Below are positions 1 to 8,878 of a stretch of DNA of 44,219 bases, piece by piece. Location of the stretch: the NCBI GenBank assembly GCA_030041985.1, contig JASIAM010000293.1:1-44219 (forward strand). The letters are read 5' to 3'. The position numbers and the translations under genes were made by a program. This DNA comes from Bryobacteraceae bacterium. GTDB taxonomy: Bacteria; Acidobacteriota; Terriglobia; Bryobacterales; Bryobacteraceae. The notes below the pieces were generated by a model. It was not told where the DNA came from. It did not search any database and saw only the letters and a program-made list of their open reading frames with translations. Position 1 is the first letter of the stretch. Each line of letters starts with the position of its first letter.

Positions 1-27
1 CCGGATTCCCTGAAGTAGCCGCGGCGA

Positions 28-33
28 TATAAT
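28..33 (+). promoter_or_regulatory. Putative -10 box (TATAAT) before the sigma-factor remnant
   Basis: A perfect TATAAT sits 24 bases before the ATG at 58 and would start transcription near position 40. No convincing -35 box is visible, partly because the window begins at 1. The spacing suits an ATG at 58 better than the longer open frame that begins with GTG at 40. Confidence 0.4.
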
Positions 34-39
34 CAGGCG

Positions 40-1492
40 GTGCGAATCGAGCGGGCAATGGTTGGCGAGCTGAAGAGGAACGAGATAAGCCGGCTCCTCC
101 GCGCCTGGAGCAATGGAGATGCGAGCGCGCTCGACGGCCTGACGCCGATTGTGCACGGCGAGCTTCGCCACCTGGCTCACCACTACATGGCACGCGAGCG
201 CCCCGGCCACACCGTGCAGACCACTGCGCTGGTGAATGAAGCCTACATGCGTCTGGTGGACTACAAGCGCGTGAAGTGGCAGGATCGGGCGCATTTCTTT
301 GCGGTTGCGGCACAGGTCATGCAGCGAATATTGGTCGACCATGCCCGCAGCCACAACGTGAAACGGGGCGCCGGCATAAAGCACGTCACCCTCGATGATG
401 CCGCCGTCGTGAGCGCCGATCGTACCGGTGATCTGGCCGCTCTCGATGACGCCATGGATCGCTTGGCCCGCCTCGATCCGCGTAAGGTGCAAATCATCGA
501 GATGCGTTTCTTTGGCGGACTCAGCTTTTTCATCACGGTAAATTATCAGCAACAGTTCACCGGAAACCTGGAAGAAGCAGAGCGTGCCGCGGAGTTGTGG
601 AGCGCGACTTATCCGCGCGACCTGGACGCCTATACAATGCTTTCGTGGATTGATCAGAATCTCGGCAAATACGAGAAATCGGCCGCCGCTGCGAAACGAG
701 CGGTGGAGATGAACCCCGGTTTTCCTCCGGGCCCAACGAACCTCGCATGGGCCTATTTGTTCCTCGAGCGTTATGCGGATGCGGAAAGAACCGTTCAGCA
801 GGCCGCCGAACGCCAGCTCAGCGTTCCCGACCTTATCCTCTTGCCGTACGTTCTCGCGTTTTATAAAAGCGACCAGCGGGAAATGGAGCACGCCGCCGCT
901 CGCGCACGGGACAACCCGGAATCCGCGGACTGGATGGCGAACACGGAGGGAGTGGTTCTGGCCTGGTCCGGTCACTTACAACAAGCCAGAACGATGACGC
1001 GCCGCGCCGGCAGTATGGAGCGGCAAGCACACCAGCCGGAAAGAGCGGCCATGTATGAAGCCGGATACGTTCGTCAAGTTTACGTATCTCCCGATTCTCC
1101 GGGCACTGGCGGCGCTCAGCCGGGACGATTCGCCGGCCGCGATGGAACAACTGCAGGCCGCGGCGCTGTACGATCTCGCCATACCAGGAAGTTGGTTTGC
1201 GTTCTTCGGAAACATGTACGCGCCCTTTGTGCGTGGACAAGCCGATTTGAGCGCTCATCGTCATCGCCAAGCTGTTGCCGAGTTCCAGAAGATCCTAGAC
1301 CATCCGGGAATTGTTTTCGCCGACCCAGTGCGCCCAGCGGCACACTTACAACTGGCACGCGCCCTCGCGGCGGCGGGCGACAGGATGAAGGCAAAAACTG
1401 CTTATCAGGATTTTTTCACCCTCTGGAAAGACGCTGATTCCGGCATCCCCCTGCTGAAGCAAGCCAAAACAGAATACCTGAAATTGAACTAG
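40..1492 (+). pseudogene. Chimeric remnant: sigma factor 5' end fused to the TPR end of a kinase-type protein
   Basis: The first part (about 58-527) encodes an ECF-like sigma factor of the acidobacterial type: region 2 with NEAYMRLVDY and RAHFFAVAAQVMQRILVDHA, then the start of region 4 (DPRKVQIIEMRFFGGLS). The helix-turn-helix that should follow is absent. The frame instead enters a TPR segment (FTGNLEEAERAAELW, TYPRDLDAYTML) of the kind found at the C-terminus of acidobacterial Ser/Thr kinases. Near 1056 the frame breaks: the first frame runs into unrelated residues, while the family sequence resumes one frame over (TFVKFTYLPILRAL) and ends at 1492 (LKQAKTEYLKLN). I infer two deletions: one removed sigma region 4.2 and the kinase domain, the second an internal TPR block. 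The sigma part can no longer recognise a -35 box. Start at 58 or 40 is uncertain. Confidence 0.75.
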
Positions 1493-1692
1493 CCGGCTCG
1501 CTGGGCCCCAAGGCCGCTGTCCCGGCAAGTAGATGCCTGGCTGAGACGAAACGCCTATTCACGATGTGGCCGAACTGAATCCCGGATCATCGGCGATCCG
1601 GAAGTTAGCCGGAAATATTCACGAGGTTGCGACGCGCCGAATCGCTGGGCGCCGATGCCGTCTTCGTTCCCGGTAGTGGGCCATAGTCGCCA
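1493..1692. other. Gap between converging remnants, with one small hairpin
   Basis: No gene is visible. The only structure I see is a 7-bp inverted repeat, CCGGATC at 1582-1588 and GATCCGG at 1595-1601, around a six-base loop. It has no T-run and so is a poor intrinsic terminator candidate. The gap lies between the plus-strand remnant ending at 1492 and the minus-strand remnant ending at 1693. Confidence 0.4.
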
Positions 1693-2452
1693 CTATCGGC
1701 ACTCCTCGAACTGCAAAGGTTCCATTCCACTCGGCAATGTGTCCGGAATCAGGGAGCAGAGGTTCTCGCGCGCGGCGTGTTTATCCAGCAGGCCGGTGCG
1801 GACGAACGTAACCAGGTTCTCGAATTCTTCCGGTGTCAGAGAAGGAGGGTCGAGAAGGAGCGGGTCCAGGCGTGCCAGAACGGGCTCGATCGGCCCAAGG
1901 CGCAGCGTCAGATCCGCTGCCACACCCGCGCGGATTGGATCGTAGTTCCGCGCTGATTCAAACACATGGAGATGATGCTGAATAGCATCCTCCAGGCGGG
2001 TGAATGCCCCATTGTGAAAGAAGGCCGGTTGTAGGGCGATATTGCGCAGCGGCGACGTCCGAAATCTATAACGGTCGGCCGGGTCGGAGGTAATCTGCTC
2101 CAATCCGAAATCTTCGTTTTCGTTCAGACCGTCGAAGATCACATTGCCTTTACCGACACCGAACTCAGGCGCTATCTGCGGCACCCCGATCACATGCATC
2201 TGAAAATCGCTGAACATCTCATTGGACTGGCCCGCGACCGCATGGCAGGCGACGCATTTGCCTTTACCGAAGAAAACCAGCGCGCCTTCCTTTTCGGCAA
2301 TACTCATCGCTGCATGTTGACCCCGGGCGAAGCGATCAATGGGAGCATCGGCAGCAATCAGGCTGAACTCAAATTCGGCGATGGCACGGCCAAACATCGA
2401 AAAATCGATCGGGCCGCCCGACTGAACGTCCGGAAACACTTCGGCGAAAAGG
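1693..2452 (-). pseudogene. C-terminal half of a MauG/cytochrome c peroxidase-type di-heme protein
   Basis: The frame encodes the second half of a di-heme peroxidase. It starts in LFAEVFPDVQSGGPIDF, then AIAEFEFSLI and the heme-binding motif CVACH (DNA about 2242-2256), then TSPLRNIALQPAFFHNGAFT and a C-terminal HHLH segment near the end. In the MauG/CcpA family an N-terminal domain with its own CxxCH precedes this; here it is missing. The upstream DNA instead belongs to an exported protein of another family, so the N-terminal heme domain and signal peptide were lost by deletion. An ATG-like start at 2535 lies inside the other gene and is not a real start. Without the first heme the product could not work as a peroxidase. 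Confidence 0.7.
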
Positions 2453-3070
2453 TTTCGTGGCTGTAATCCCTTCGGCGACTTGCCACGCATCCGGGAGCCC
2501 GGCACAAGAGAACGTAACGATTCCCGTAGTTCCATCGGAATAGGCGACGCGTAAAACCGCGAGACCGCCCGTGGCCTGACTGAGGTTGCCGATATTGTCG
2601 GTGGTCAGGCATGCGTCAGACTCGCACACCGGCAGTTCCAGCGGCTCGGCCTTCTGCCACTCGAGGAGTTCCGTGACGATAAAGGTTCCTTTGGTGATGG
2701 TCCCCCCCGTGCAACCTGGGGCGGGAGGGCCGGGCGGTGGGAACGCGATCCCGGTGCACGACGCTGACACAACCCACGTGCCGCCGCCAGAGACTATCGG
2801 TGACGGGCCCCCTCCTGGGAGCGTAAGGAAGGTTCCCGAACCGGTCAACGTGATGAAGGAGCAGCCAGCGTTCAGCGCGCAATCGGTGGCCATTGCCGTT
2901 GCGCTGCCATGAGGATTCAGAGTACACGGATACGAGCCGCCGGGCCCGGTACAAGAAACGGCGGCAAGGTCCCATCGGACGAATTGCATTCCTTGAGCGG
3001 ATACCAGTGGGGCGCCGGCCGTGATAAGGATGAGCGGCAAGGTCAAAACGGTAAATTTCGCGTACTTCAC
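2453..3070 (-). pseudogene. Exported protein of unknown function, 3' end lost at a deletion junction
   Basis: The start is GTG at 3070 with a strong GGAGGT (3077-3082) six bases upstream. The N-terminus is a signal peptide (KYAKFTVLTLPLILITAGAP, cut after VSAQ). The mature part is rich in Gly, Pro and Cys, with segments such as GGGTWVVSASCTGIAFPP and GIVTFSCAGLPD, and matches in style a family of small acidobacterial secreted proteins. After EGITATK (near 2453) the frame changes character, runs over the peroxidase remnant in the wrong frame, and stops at 2369. I therefore read it as truncated at the junction. Function unknown. The start region looks intact, so a secreted truncated protein of about 233 residues may still be made. 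Confidence 0.55.
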
Positions 3071-3076
3071 AGTAGT

Positions 3077-3082
3077 ACCTCC
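3077..3082 (-). promoter_or_regulatory. Ribosome binding site GGAGGT that fixes a GTG start
   Basis: GGAGGT on the minus strand lies six bases before the GTG at 3070. It supports that start for the exported protein and shows that its translation start is preserved although its 3' end is lost. Confidence 0.7.
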
Positions 3083-3232
3083 AGAATGGGAAATGGATCG
3101 TGTGATGAGGTCACACGAACGCTTCGAGCGAATCCAGTTTGGGCTACCTGCCCGCGCCGTACAATCAGCGCGGGCTTAGTTGTTCCTGAGCCGCGGATTT
3201 GCCGATAAGCTGCGTGTCTTCTGTGGTTTTCG

Positions 3233-3262
3233 AGGACAGCTTAGGAGTGTTAGCGGTATAAT
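3233..3262 (+). promoter_or_regulatory. Putative sigma-70-type promoter of the winged-helix regulator remnant
   Basis: TATAAT at 3257-3262 is preceded, with an 18-base spacer, by AGGACA at 3233-3238, which matches the -35 consensus in its last four bases. The predicted start of transcription near 3269 lies just before AAGGA (3273-3277) and the ATG at 3286. The position is consistent with a real promoter that has outlived its gene. Confidence 0.45.
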
Positions 3263-3285
3263 TACCGGAACTAAGGACGCCCCTC

Positions 3286-5130
3286 ATGAATCCCAACGGC
3301 CGCAAGACGGATGCGTTGCGTTTCGGGATATTCGAGTTGGACCCCACCGGCTGCGAACTCCGGAAGAGCGGCGTTCTCATCAAGCTCCAGTCCCAACAAT
3401 TGCAGCTTCTCATGTTGCTTGCCGGGCGGCCGGGTGAGGTGGTCAGCCGTGACGAGATCCGGCGGGCGCTCTGGGACAGCCAGACATTTGTCGATTTCGA
3501 TCAAAGCATCAATTTTTGCGTGAACAAGGTTCGCGAAGCTTTAGGGGACAATCCGCAAAGCCCGCAGTACATCGAAACTGTGCCTCGCAAAGGCTACCGC
3601 TTCATTGCTCCGATTTTCGAGTCTGGACCGTCCGCCGAAGCGGAGACGCCGCCAATCGTCCAAGCTGTACCGGCGGCGCGCGGGTGGCTGCTGATCGGGG
3701 TTGCGGCGGCGTTACTCATCGCAATTGCACTGGCAGCCGTGACAAGTGCATTGCGGTAGCATCCTGCGAAACCAATCACATCTCTCGCCGTGCTTCCACT
3801 TGAGAATCTTTCTCACGATCCGGAACAGGAATACTTCGCCGACGGGATGACAGACGATCTGATCACGTACCTTGCAAAGATAGGCGCTCTCCGGGTGATT
3901 TCGCGAACTTCCGTCATGCAGTACAAGGGGACGAAGAAGACCGCGTCCCAAATTGCGCGAGAGCTGAATGTGGATGCGGTTTTGGAAGGCACCGTTCAGC
4001 GGGACCGGGACCGCGTCAGGATTACCGCCCAACTGATAGCTGCGTTGCCGAAAGGCATCTTTGGGCCGAAAGGTATGAAACCCGCTTAAGCGATGTCTTG
4101 ACGGTGCAGGCTTCCGTGGCAAATGCCGTCGCGCAGGCCATTCAGATGAAAGTGACTCAGGGACGCCCGGAGGTGGCCCGACAGCATGTGGTCGATCCCG
4201 AGGCTTACGAAGCTTATCTGAAGGGCCGCTATCTATGGGAGCCGGGCGGGGAAAAGCACCTCAGCAAGAGCCTGGAGTTCTTCGAGCAGTTCACAAGGAC
4301 CCCAGCTATGCGCCGGCCTGGGCAGGGCTGGCGGACACCTATAACCGGCTGGCGAGTTGGGGTGTGCTTCCGCGGAGTGAGGCCGCTCCGCACGCCCGGA
4401 CTGCCGCCGAAAAAGCGCTGGAACTGGACAGCAGCCTCGTCGAACCGATAACTGCGCTTGCAGAGGTGAAGATGCAGTACGAGTGGGATTGGTTGGGGGC
4501 CGAGCATTTGTTCCAGCGCGCAATCGAGTCGGCTCCCAAAAACGGGATTGCTCACGCTGAATACGCGGTCCTCCTGGCCGCGACCGGCAGGAAACAGGAA
4601 GGAGTGGCCGAGATGCGGCTGGCCAGCCAGGCCGACCCTCTCGATTCCACGATCTCCGCAAATCTTATCTGGAAACTCTATCTCGCGCACAACTATGAGG
4701 AAGCCGAACGGGAGAACCGCAAGTGGCACGAGTGGCATCCTTGGGAGCGAGGGGATTACATTATGGCCTCCATTTACCTGCAAACGGGGCGCACACGAGA
4801 GGCCGTGGAGGAGTTGCAGACGGGCGCATCCGACACACATCACCAGGCCCTGCTGGAGCTGATGTACCTGGGTCACGCCTTGGGCGTCACTGGCACCCGC
4901 GATGAGGGCAGGAAAGTGCTAGCGGAGATACAGGCGCTGTCGCAGTCCCGCTACGTTCCTCCCGATTACCTCGCCATGGTATACGTGGGACTCGGGGATC
5001 GCGGCCAGGCGATCAAGTGGTACGAAAAGGCGGTCGAAGAACGATCCGTGAATATTTGGGTGCTCCCCGACCAGCGCCTGGACCCCATTCGCTCCGATCC
5101 GCGATTCAAAAGTCTGATGCGGCGAATGGG
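3286..5130 (+). pseudogene. Winged-helix (CadC-like) regulator with TM helix and TPR domain, broken by one stop and two frameshifts
   Basis: Read across its breaks, this is a one-component regulator of about 615 residues. It has an OmpR/PhoB-type winged helix (residues about 10-105, ending VPRKGYRFIAPI), one transmembrane helix (WLLIGVAAALLIAIALA), a TolB/adenylate-cyclase-associated N-terminal domain (AVLPLENLSHDPEQEYFADG), then TPRs. Break 1: an in-frame TAG at 3757-3759 between SALR and HPAKPITSLAVLPLEN. Break 2: one base lost near 4042, after which ERHLWAERYETRLSDVLTVQ continues in another frame. Break 3: near 4280, after SLEFFEQ, a four-base loss consistent with slippage in a GCAG repeat; AVHKDPSYAPAWAGLADTYN follows one frame over. 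The last TPR frame reaches RFKSLMRRMG at about 5130. The ATG at 3286 has AAGGA eight bases upstream. Confidence 0.8.
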
Positions 5131-5508
5131 AAAGAAGCGGCACCTGCGAGTGGCCGCGCTAACTTCGCAGCGAAGGTCCAGGGAGCACATGCTACTGTAC
5201 GCCTCGCAGCAGGAGGTCTGCAGAAATTTCGGGTTTGCAGCGTCGATCCCGCGCGGTATAGACTCTACACCCTTCGGTCTACAAAGAATTCGCGAGAAGT
5301 AACGATATCAAAGGTCAATGTTTGGTTCGGAGGGGCTAAATCCGTATTATCGGAATCCGAGATTCCGATTACCATTGAGGCCGCAGACAGCGGTTGTTTC
5401 ACGATCACTCCGAAAGTACCGTTAGCGGATGGCGAGTATGCCATTAGCCCCGTTGGAGAAGAATACGCTTTTACATTCGGGGTAGGGGCAGTCAAAGCGC
5501 CCAAGTAA
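5131..5508 (+). pseudogene. 3' remnant of an exported protein of the family seen at 13695
   Basis: This frame (frame 1) differs from the TPR frame that overlaps it. It contains KFRVCSVDPARYRLYTLRST, VNVWFGGAKSVLSESEIPI, FTITPKVPLADGEYAISP and ends EEYAFTFGVGAVKAPK. The arrangement resembles the C-terminal domain of the intact gene at 13695-14348 (QFLVEMPSSV, FQLYPLETK, LTPGEYAFSP, DAFCFGVD). No start codon or signal peptide belonging to it is visible, because the regulator remnant runs directly into it, so its 5' part is gone. The boundary with the regulator is placed by eye. Confidence 0.55.
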
Positions 5509-5657
5509 GTCATCCGTCAGGGCAAATTGCCGCCCTCGGACACACCGGGCATGGCGGCACTATGTTCCGGGTCGCGGTTCCTCCAGTCCGGATTGAAGAC
5601 CTTTCGCACACCCCAAGCCCCCATCGTCAAAATTTTGAGATATACTTCGTTAGTTTT

Positions 5658-5688
5658 TTGACAAATCGGCTTCGGGGGAACCTATAAT
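5658..5688 (+). promoter_or_regulatory. Consensus -35/-10 boxes overlapping the receptor start codon
   Basis: TTGACA at 5658-5663 and TATAAT at 5683-5688 both match the sigma-70 consensus exactly, 19 bases apart, slightly longer than optimal. The -10 box overlaps the ATG at 5687. Transcription from it would begin after that ATG, so it could only serve a later start such as GTG at 5711, or be a chance match. A ribosome binding site (GGGGGA, 5674-5679) supports the ATG. Confidence 0.4.
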
Positions 5689-8600
5689 GACTTCGCTTGG
5701 TAATGGGCGGGTGTGTGCCGCTTCCTCTCTCAGTCAGTTGCTTCTACTCGGCGTGATCGGCGTGGGCGGCCTTTACGCGCAGGTCACCGCCACGATCTCG
5801 GGTACGGTAACTGATAGCTCGGGTGCCGCGGTGAGCGGCGCGCAAGTAGATGTGAAAAATTCCGGAACTGGGGTTTTGCATTCCACCATGACCGATGCGC
5901 AAGGGCGATACAGCGTGCCCGAGCTGCCCATCGGCGATTACGAGGTCCAAGCCGTGGCGTCCGGCTTTCAGAATGTGGTTCATACGGGAATCACGCTCAC
6001 TGTGGGCGCACAAAGCGTAGTCGATTTGTCCCTGCCTGTTGGGCAGGCGCAGCAGACTGTAACTGTAGAGGGAGAGGTTTCGCAGGTGGACACCACTTCC
6101 GTGTCCGTTGCTAACCTGGTGGAGCCTACGCAGATGCGCGAACTGCCGCTAAACGGCCGCAACTATGAATCGCTGCTGAATCTGCTTCCCGGCATAACGG
6201 CAGTCCCGGGGACCACCGGGGTTTTCGGGGCCTTCTACGGAACGCAACAGAATTATTCGGTGAGTGGCTCCCGGCCCGAAGGGCAGTTGTTTCTGCTCGA
6301 CGGCGCGAATACTGCGGATTTTTTCAATCACGGAACAGGGTCCGGCGCTCTCGGAACCTCGTTGGGAATCGAGGGGATCGCCGAGTTTCAGACGCTGACC
6401 AACACCTACAGCGCGCAATTTGGGGGGAACGGCGCAGTAGTGAACGCTGTGACCAAATCGGGAACTAACGGGTTGCACGGTTCGGCTTACGAATTCCTGC
6501 GCAATAGCGCCCTCGATGCGCGCAATTTCTTCGATACGACGAACCCCGGAGGCGGCCCGCCACCTTTCCGCAGAAACCAGTTCGGAGGCAGCCTGGGCGG
6601 CCCCATAAAGAAAGACAAGATGTTCTTCTTCGTGAATTACGAAGGACTGCGGCAAAGCCAGGGAGTCAGTCAGATCGCGACCGTTCCCGACGCCAACGCG
6701 CACAATGGCATTCTGCCCACCGGCAACGTGGGAGTGAGTCCGAACGTTGCTTCGACCCTGGCGCTGTTTCCCTTGCCCACCAGCGAAGTATTAAGCGCGA
6801 CCGGCCAGCCCACCGGAACCGGTCAACTGACAGAGGTTGCCAACCAGGTGGGAAATGAAAACTACGTCCTTGGCCGATTCGATTACAACATATCATCAAA
6901 GGATTCTGTGTTTGTGCGATACGTTTTAGACAGGGCCAATTACAACAATCCTTTCGGCGGCTCGCCCATTCCACTCTGGGCGGAAACGGACATCACGCGC
7001 AACCAATACCTTACGGCCCAATGGCAGCGATTGATTTCGCCCACCCTGCTCAACATAGCGCATGCGAACTTTGTGCGTCCGGTGGAGGCTCAAAGTTTAA
7101 CCAGCAGCACTCCCGCGCTCGATTTCTTCGCGGGGCGGAACGTACCGGGCACAGTAGGGATCGGAGGCTTGACTGGAATCGGCGGCAATGGTTTCCTCCC
7201 AGATAACTTTTACACCAATAAATTCAGTGGAGCCGACGATGTTCTATGGACTAAGGGATCTCATAGCATTAAGTTCGGCTTCTCGGTCGAAAGAATTCAA
7301 GACAATACCAGCCAGTCTTTGTTTCTCGGCGGAACGTGGTCGTTCGCCAGCCTGACCAGTTTTCTGAAAGGCCAGGCGAGCACTCTTCTCGGGCCACCGC
7401 AGGGCGAAAGCGACGGCTACAAGGATTTCCGTAGCCTGTTTCTCACTCCCTATCTCCAGGACGATTGGAAAGTGACTCGAAAACTGACCCTCAATCTCGG
7501 CTTGCGCTATGACTGGGAGGGCAATCCGACCGAGGTGAATCACGTGATGACGACGCTGATTAATGCGCCGTTCGGGACGTATACACCGGTGAATAGTGCC
7601 TTCGCGTCCAATCCTTCCACTAAGAATTTCGATCCCCGAATCGGCTTGGCTTACGATCCATTCGGGGATCACAAAACTTCAATTCGCGCCGGCTTCGGAA
7701 TTTTTCACGACATCATTCAAGCGCGTCTGTACGCCGGCAATTATTGGCTGAATCCGCCCTATTCCATCAGCCTGCAACTGGAACCCGATTATCCGATTCC
7801 ATTTGCCGTCGGTGGAATTACTCCCCCGCCAACTATCTCAGAGATGGAGGGGGTCGATTACCATTTCGGAACCACTCCCTACGTTATCCAATATAATTTC
7901 AACATCCAGCGGGACCTTGGCGGCGGTAATGTTCTCACAGTCGGGTATGTCGGATCGGAGGGGGTGCATTTGGTGGAGTCCTACGATTCCAATGCTCCCA
8001 TTCCGGAGATCGGTCCCGACGGGCAGCAGATTTTCGGCGTATTCGTGCCTCCTACTCCGATATCCGGCCCGACTGTCAGTGCGCTGCCGCGCAAAAATCC
8101 CGCCTACAGCTATATTTCGTTGAAGGAGCCGTGGGGCCATTCCAACTATAATTCGCTCCAGTTGGGTCTGCATCGGCGCTTGAATCGCAACTTACAGGCG
8201 CAGGTTTCTTATACCTGGTCGAAATCCATGGACGATGGATCGACAAGTTCGAGTCTCGAAGGCGCCGGGCAGGATATTTCCGACCCGTATAACGCGTCGC
8301 TCGACCGTGGCCTGTCCGGTTTCAACCGGGCTCAGAGCTTTGTGACGAGCCTTGTTTATATGCTGCCCTTCCAAAAAAATAAGCTTGTCAACGGCTGGCA
8401 AGTGAGCGGAATCTTTACTGCGTTTACCGGCGCTCCGTTCTCGGTCATTACAGGCTACGACCAGACCGGCATCGATGACCTCTCGGTCCGGCGGCCCAAC
8501 CTGGTTGCGGGCTGCAATGAGAATCCGACCGTCGGGAACGTGAATGACTGGTTCAAAGCGGCCTGTTTCTCCGCTCCACCGATTGGCGAACTCGGCAACC

Positions 8601-8866
8601 TCGGTAGAAATACCCTCATCGGTCCGGGGTTCTGGGGTCTCGACTTTGCCGTGATGAAAAACACACGCATCTCCGAAAAGTGGACGGCTCAATTCCGCGT
8701 GGAGGCTTTCAACATTTTCAACCACCCCGATTTCGATCTGCCGAATAGCAGCCTTTTTACTCTCGGCGCGACCGGCAACGGCGTTGCCAATCCCCTTGCC
8801 GGCCAGATTACGGATACGATCAATGCGCCCCGGCAGATTCAGTTTGCGCTGAAGTTCCTTTTTTGA
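5687..8866 (+). CDS. TonB-dependent receptor, Oar-like, with N-terminal carboxypeptidase-regulatory domain
   Basis: This 1059-residue outer-membrane protein starts with a signal peptide (LLLLGVIGVGGLYAQ), followed by a carboxypeptidase-regulatory/Cna-B-like beta-sandwich (about 33-115; ATISGTVTDSSGAAVSGAQV). A plug domain follows (ELPLNGRNYESLLNLLPGI, SGSRPEGQLFLLDGANT, AVVNAVTKSGTNGLHGSAYE). The rest is a long beta-barrel with SWSK-type and YDPF strands, ending in aromatic FALKFLF as outer-membrane proteins do. In acidobacteria such proteins are abundant and usually assigned to uptake of glycans or other large ligands, but no ligand can be named here. No clear TonB box is visible. The start is ATG 5687 with GGGGGA upstream. 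It is followed after 12 bases by a permease gene, so the two are probably one operon. Confidence 0.9.
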   Translation: MTSLGNGRVCAASSLSQLLLLGVIGVGGLYAQVTATISGTVTDSSGAAVSGAQVDVKNSGTGVLHSTMTDAQGRYSVPELPIGDYEVQAVASGFQNVVHTGITLTVGAQSVVDLSLPVGQAQQTVTVEGEVSQVDTTSVSVANLVEPTQMRELPLNGRNYESLLNLLPGITAVPGTTGVFGAFYGTQQNYSVSGSRPEGQLFLLDGANTADFFNHGTGSGALGTSLGIEGIAEFQTLTNTYSAQFGGNGAVVNAVTKSGTNGLHGSAYEFLRNSALDARNFFDTTNPGGGPPPFRRNQFGGSLGGPIKKDKMFFFVNYEGLRQSQGVSQIATVPDANAHNGILPTGNVGVSPNVASTLALFPLPTSEVLSATGQPTGTGQLTEVANQVGNENYVLGRFDYNISSKDSVFVRYVLDRANYNNPFGGSPIPLWAETDITRNQYLTAQWQRLISPTLLNIAHANFVRPVEAQSLTSSTPALDFFAGRNVPGTVGIGGLTGIGGNGFLPDNFYTNKFSGADDVLWTKGSHSIKFGFSVERIQDNTSQSLFLGGTWSFASLTSFLKGQASTLLGPPQGESDGYKDFRSLFLTPYLQDDWKVTRKLTLNLGLRYDWEGNPTEVNHVMTTLINAPFGTYTPVNSAFASNPSTKNFDPRIGLAYDPFGDHKTSIRAGFGIFHDIIQARLYAGNYWLNPPYSISLQLEPDYPIPFAVGGITPPPTISEMEGVDYHFGTTPYVIQYNFNIQRDLGGGNVLTVGYVGSEGVHLVESYDSNAPIPEIGPDGQQIFGVFVPPTPISGPTVSALPRKNPAYSYISLKEPWGHSNYNSLQLGLHRRLNRNLQAQVSYTWSKSMDDGSTSSSLEGAGQDISDPYNASLDRGLSGFNRAQSFVTSLVYMLPFQKNKLVNGWQVSGIFTAFTGAPFSVITGYDQTGIDDLSVRRPNLVAGCNENPTVGNVNDWFKAACFSAPPIGELGNLGRNTLIGPGFWGLDFAVMKNTRISEKWTAQFRVEAFNIFNHPDFDLPNSSLFTLGATGNGVANPLAGQITDTINAPRQIQFALKFLF

Positions 8867-8878
8867 TAGATATCGATC

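Noticed and set aside
1582-1601. Hairpin CCGGATC/GATCCGG as a terminator
   Set aside because: Only seven base pairs and no T run; kept only as a note.
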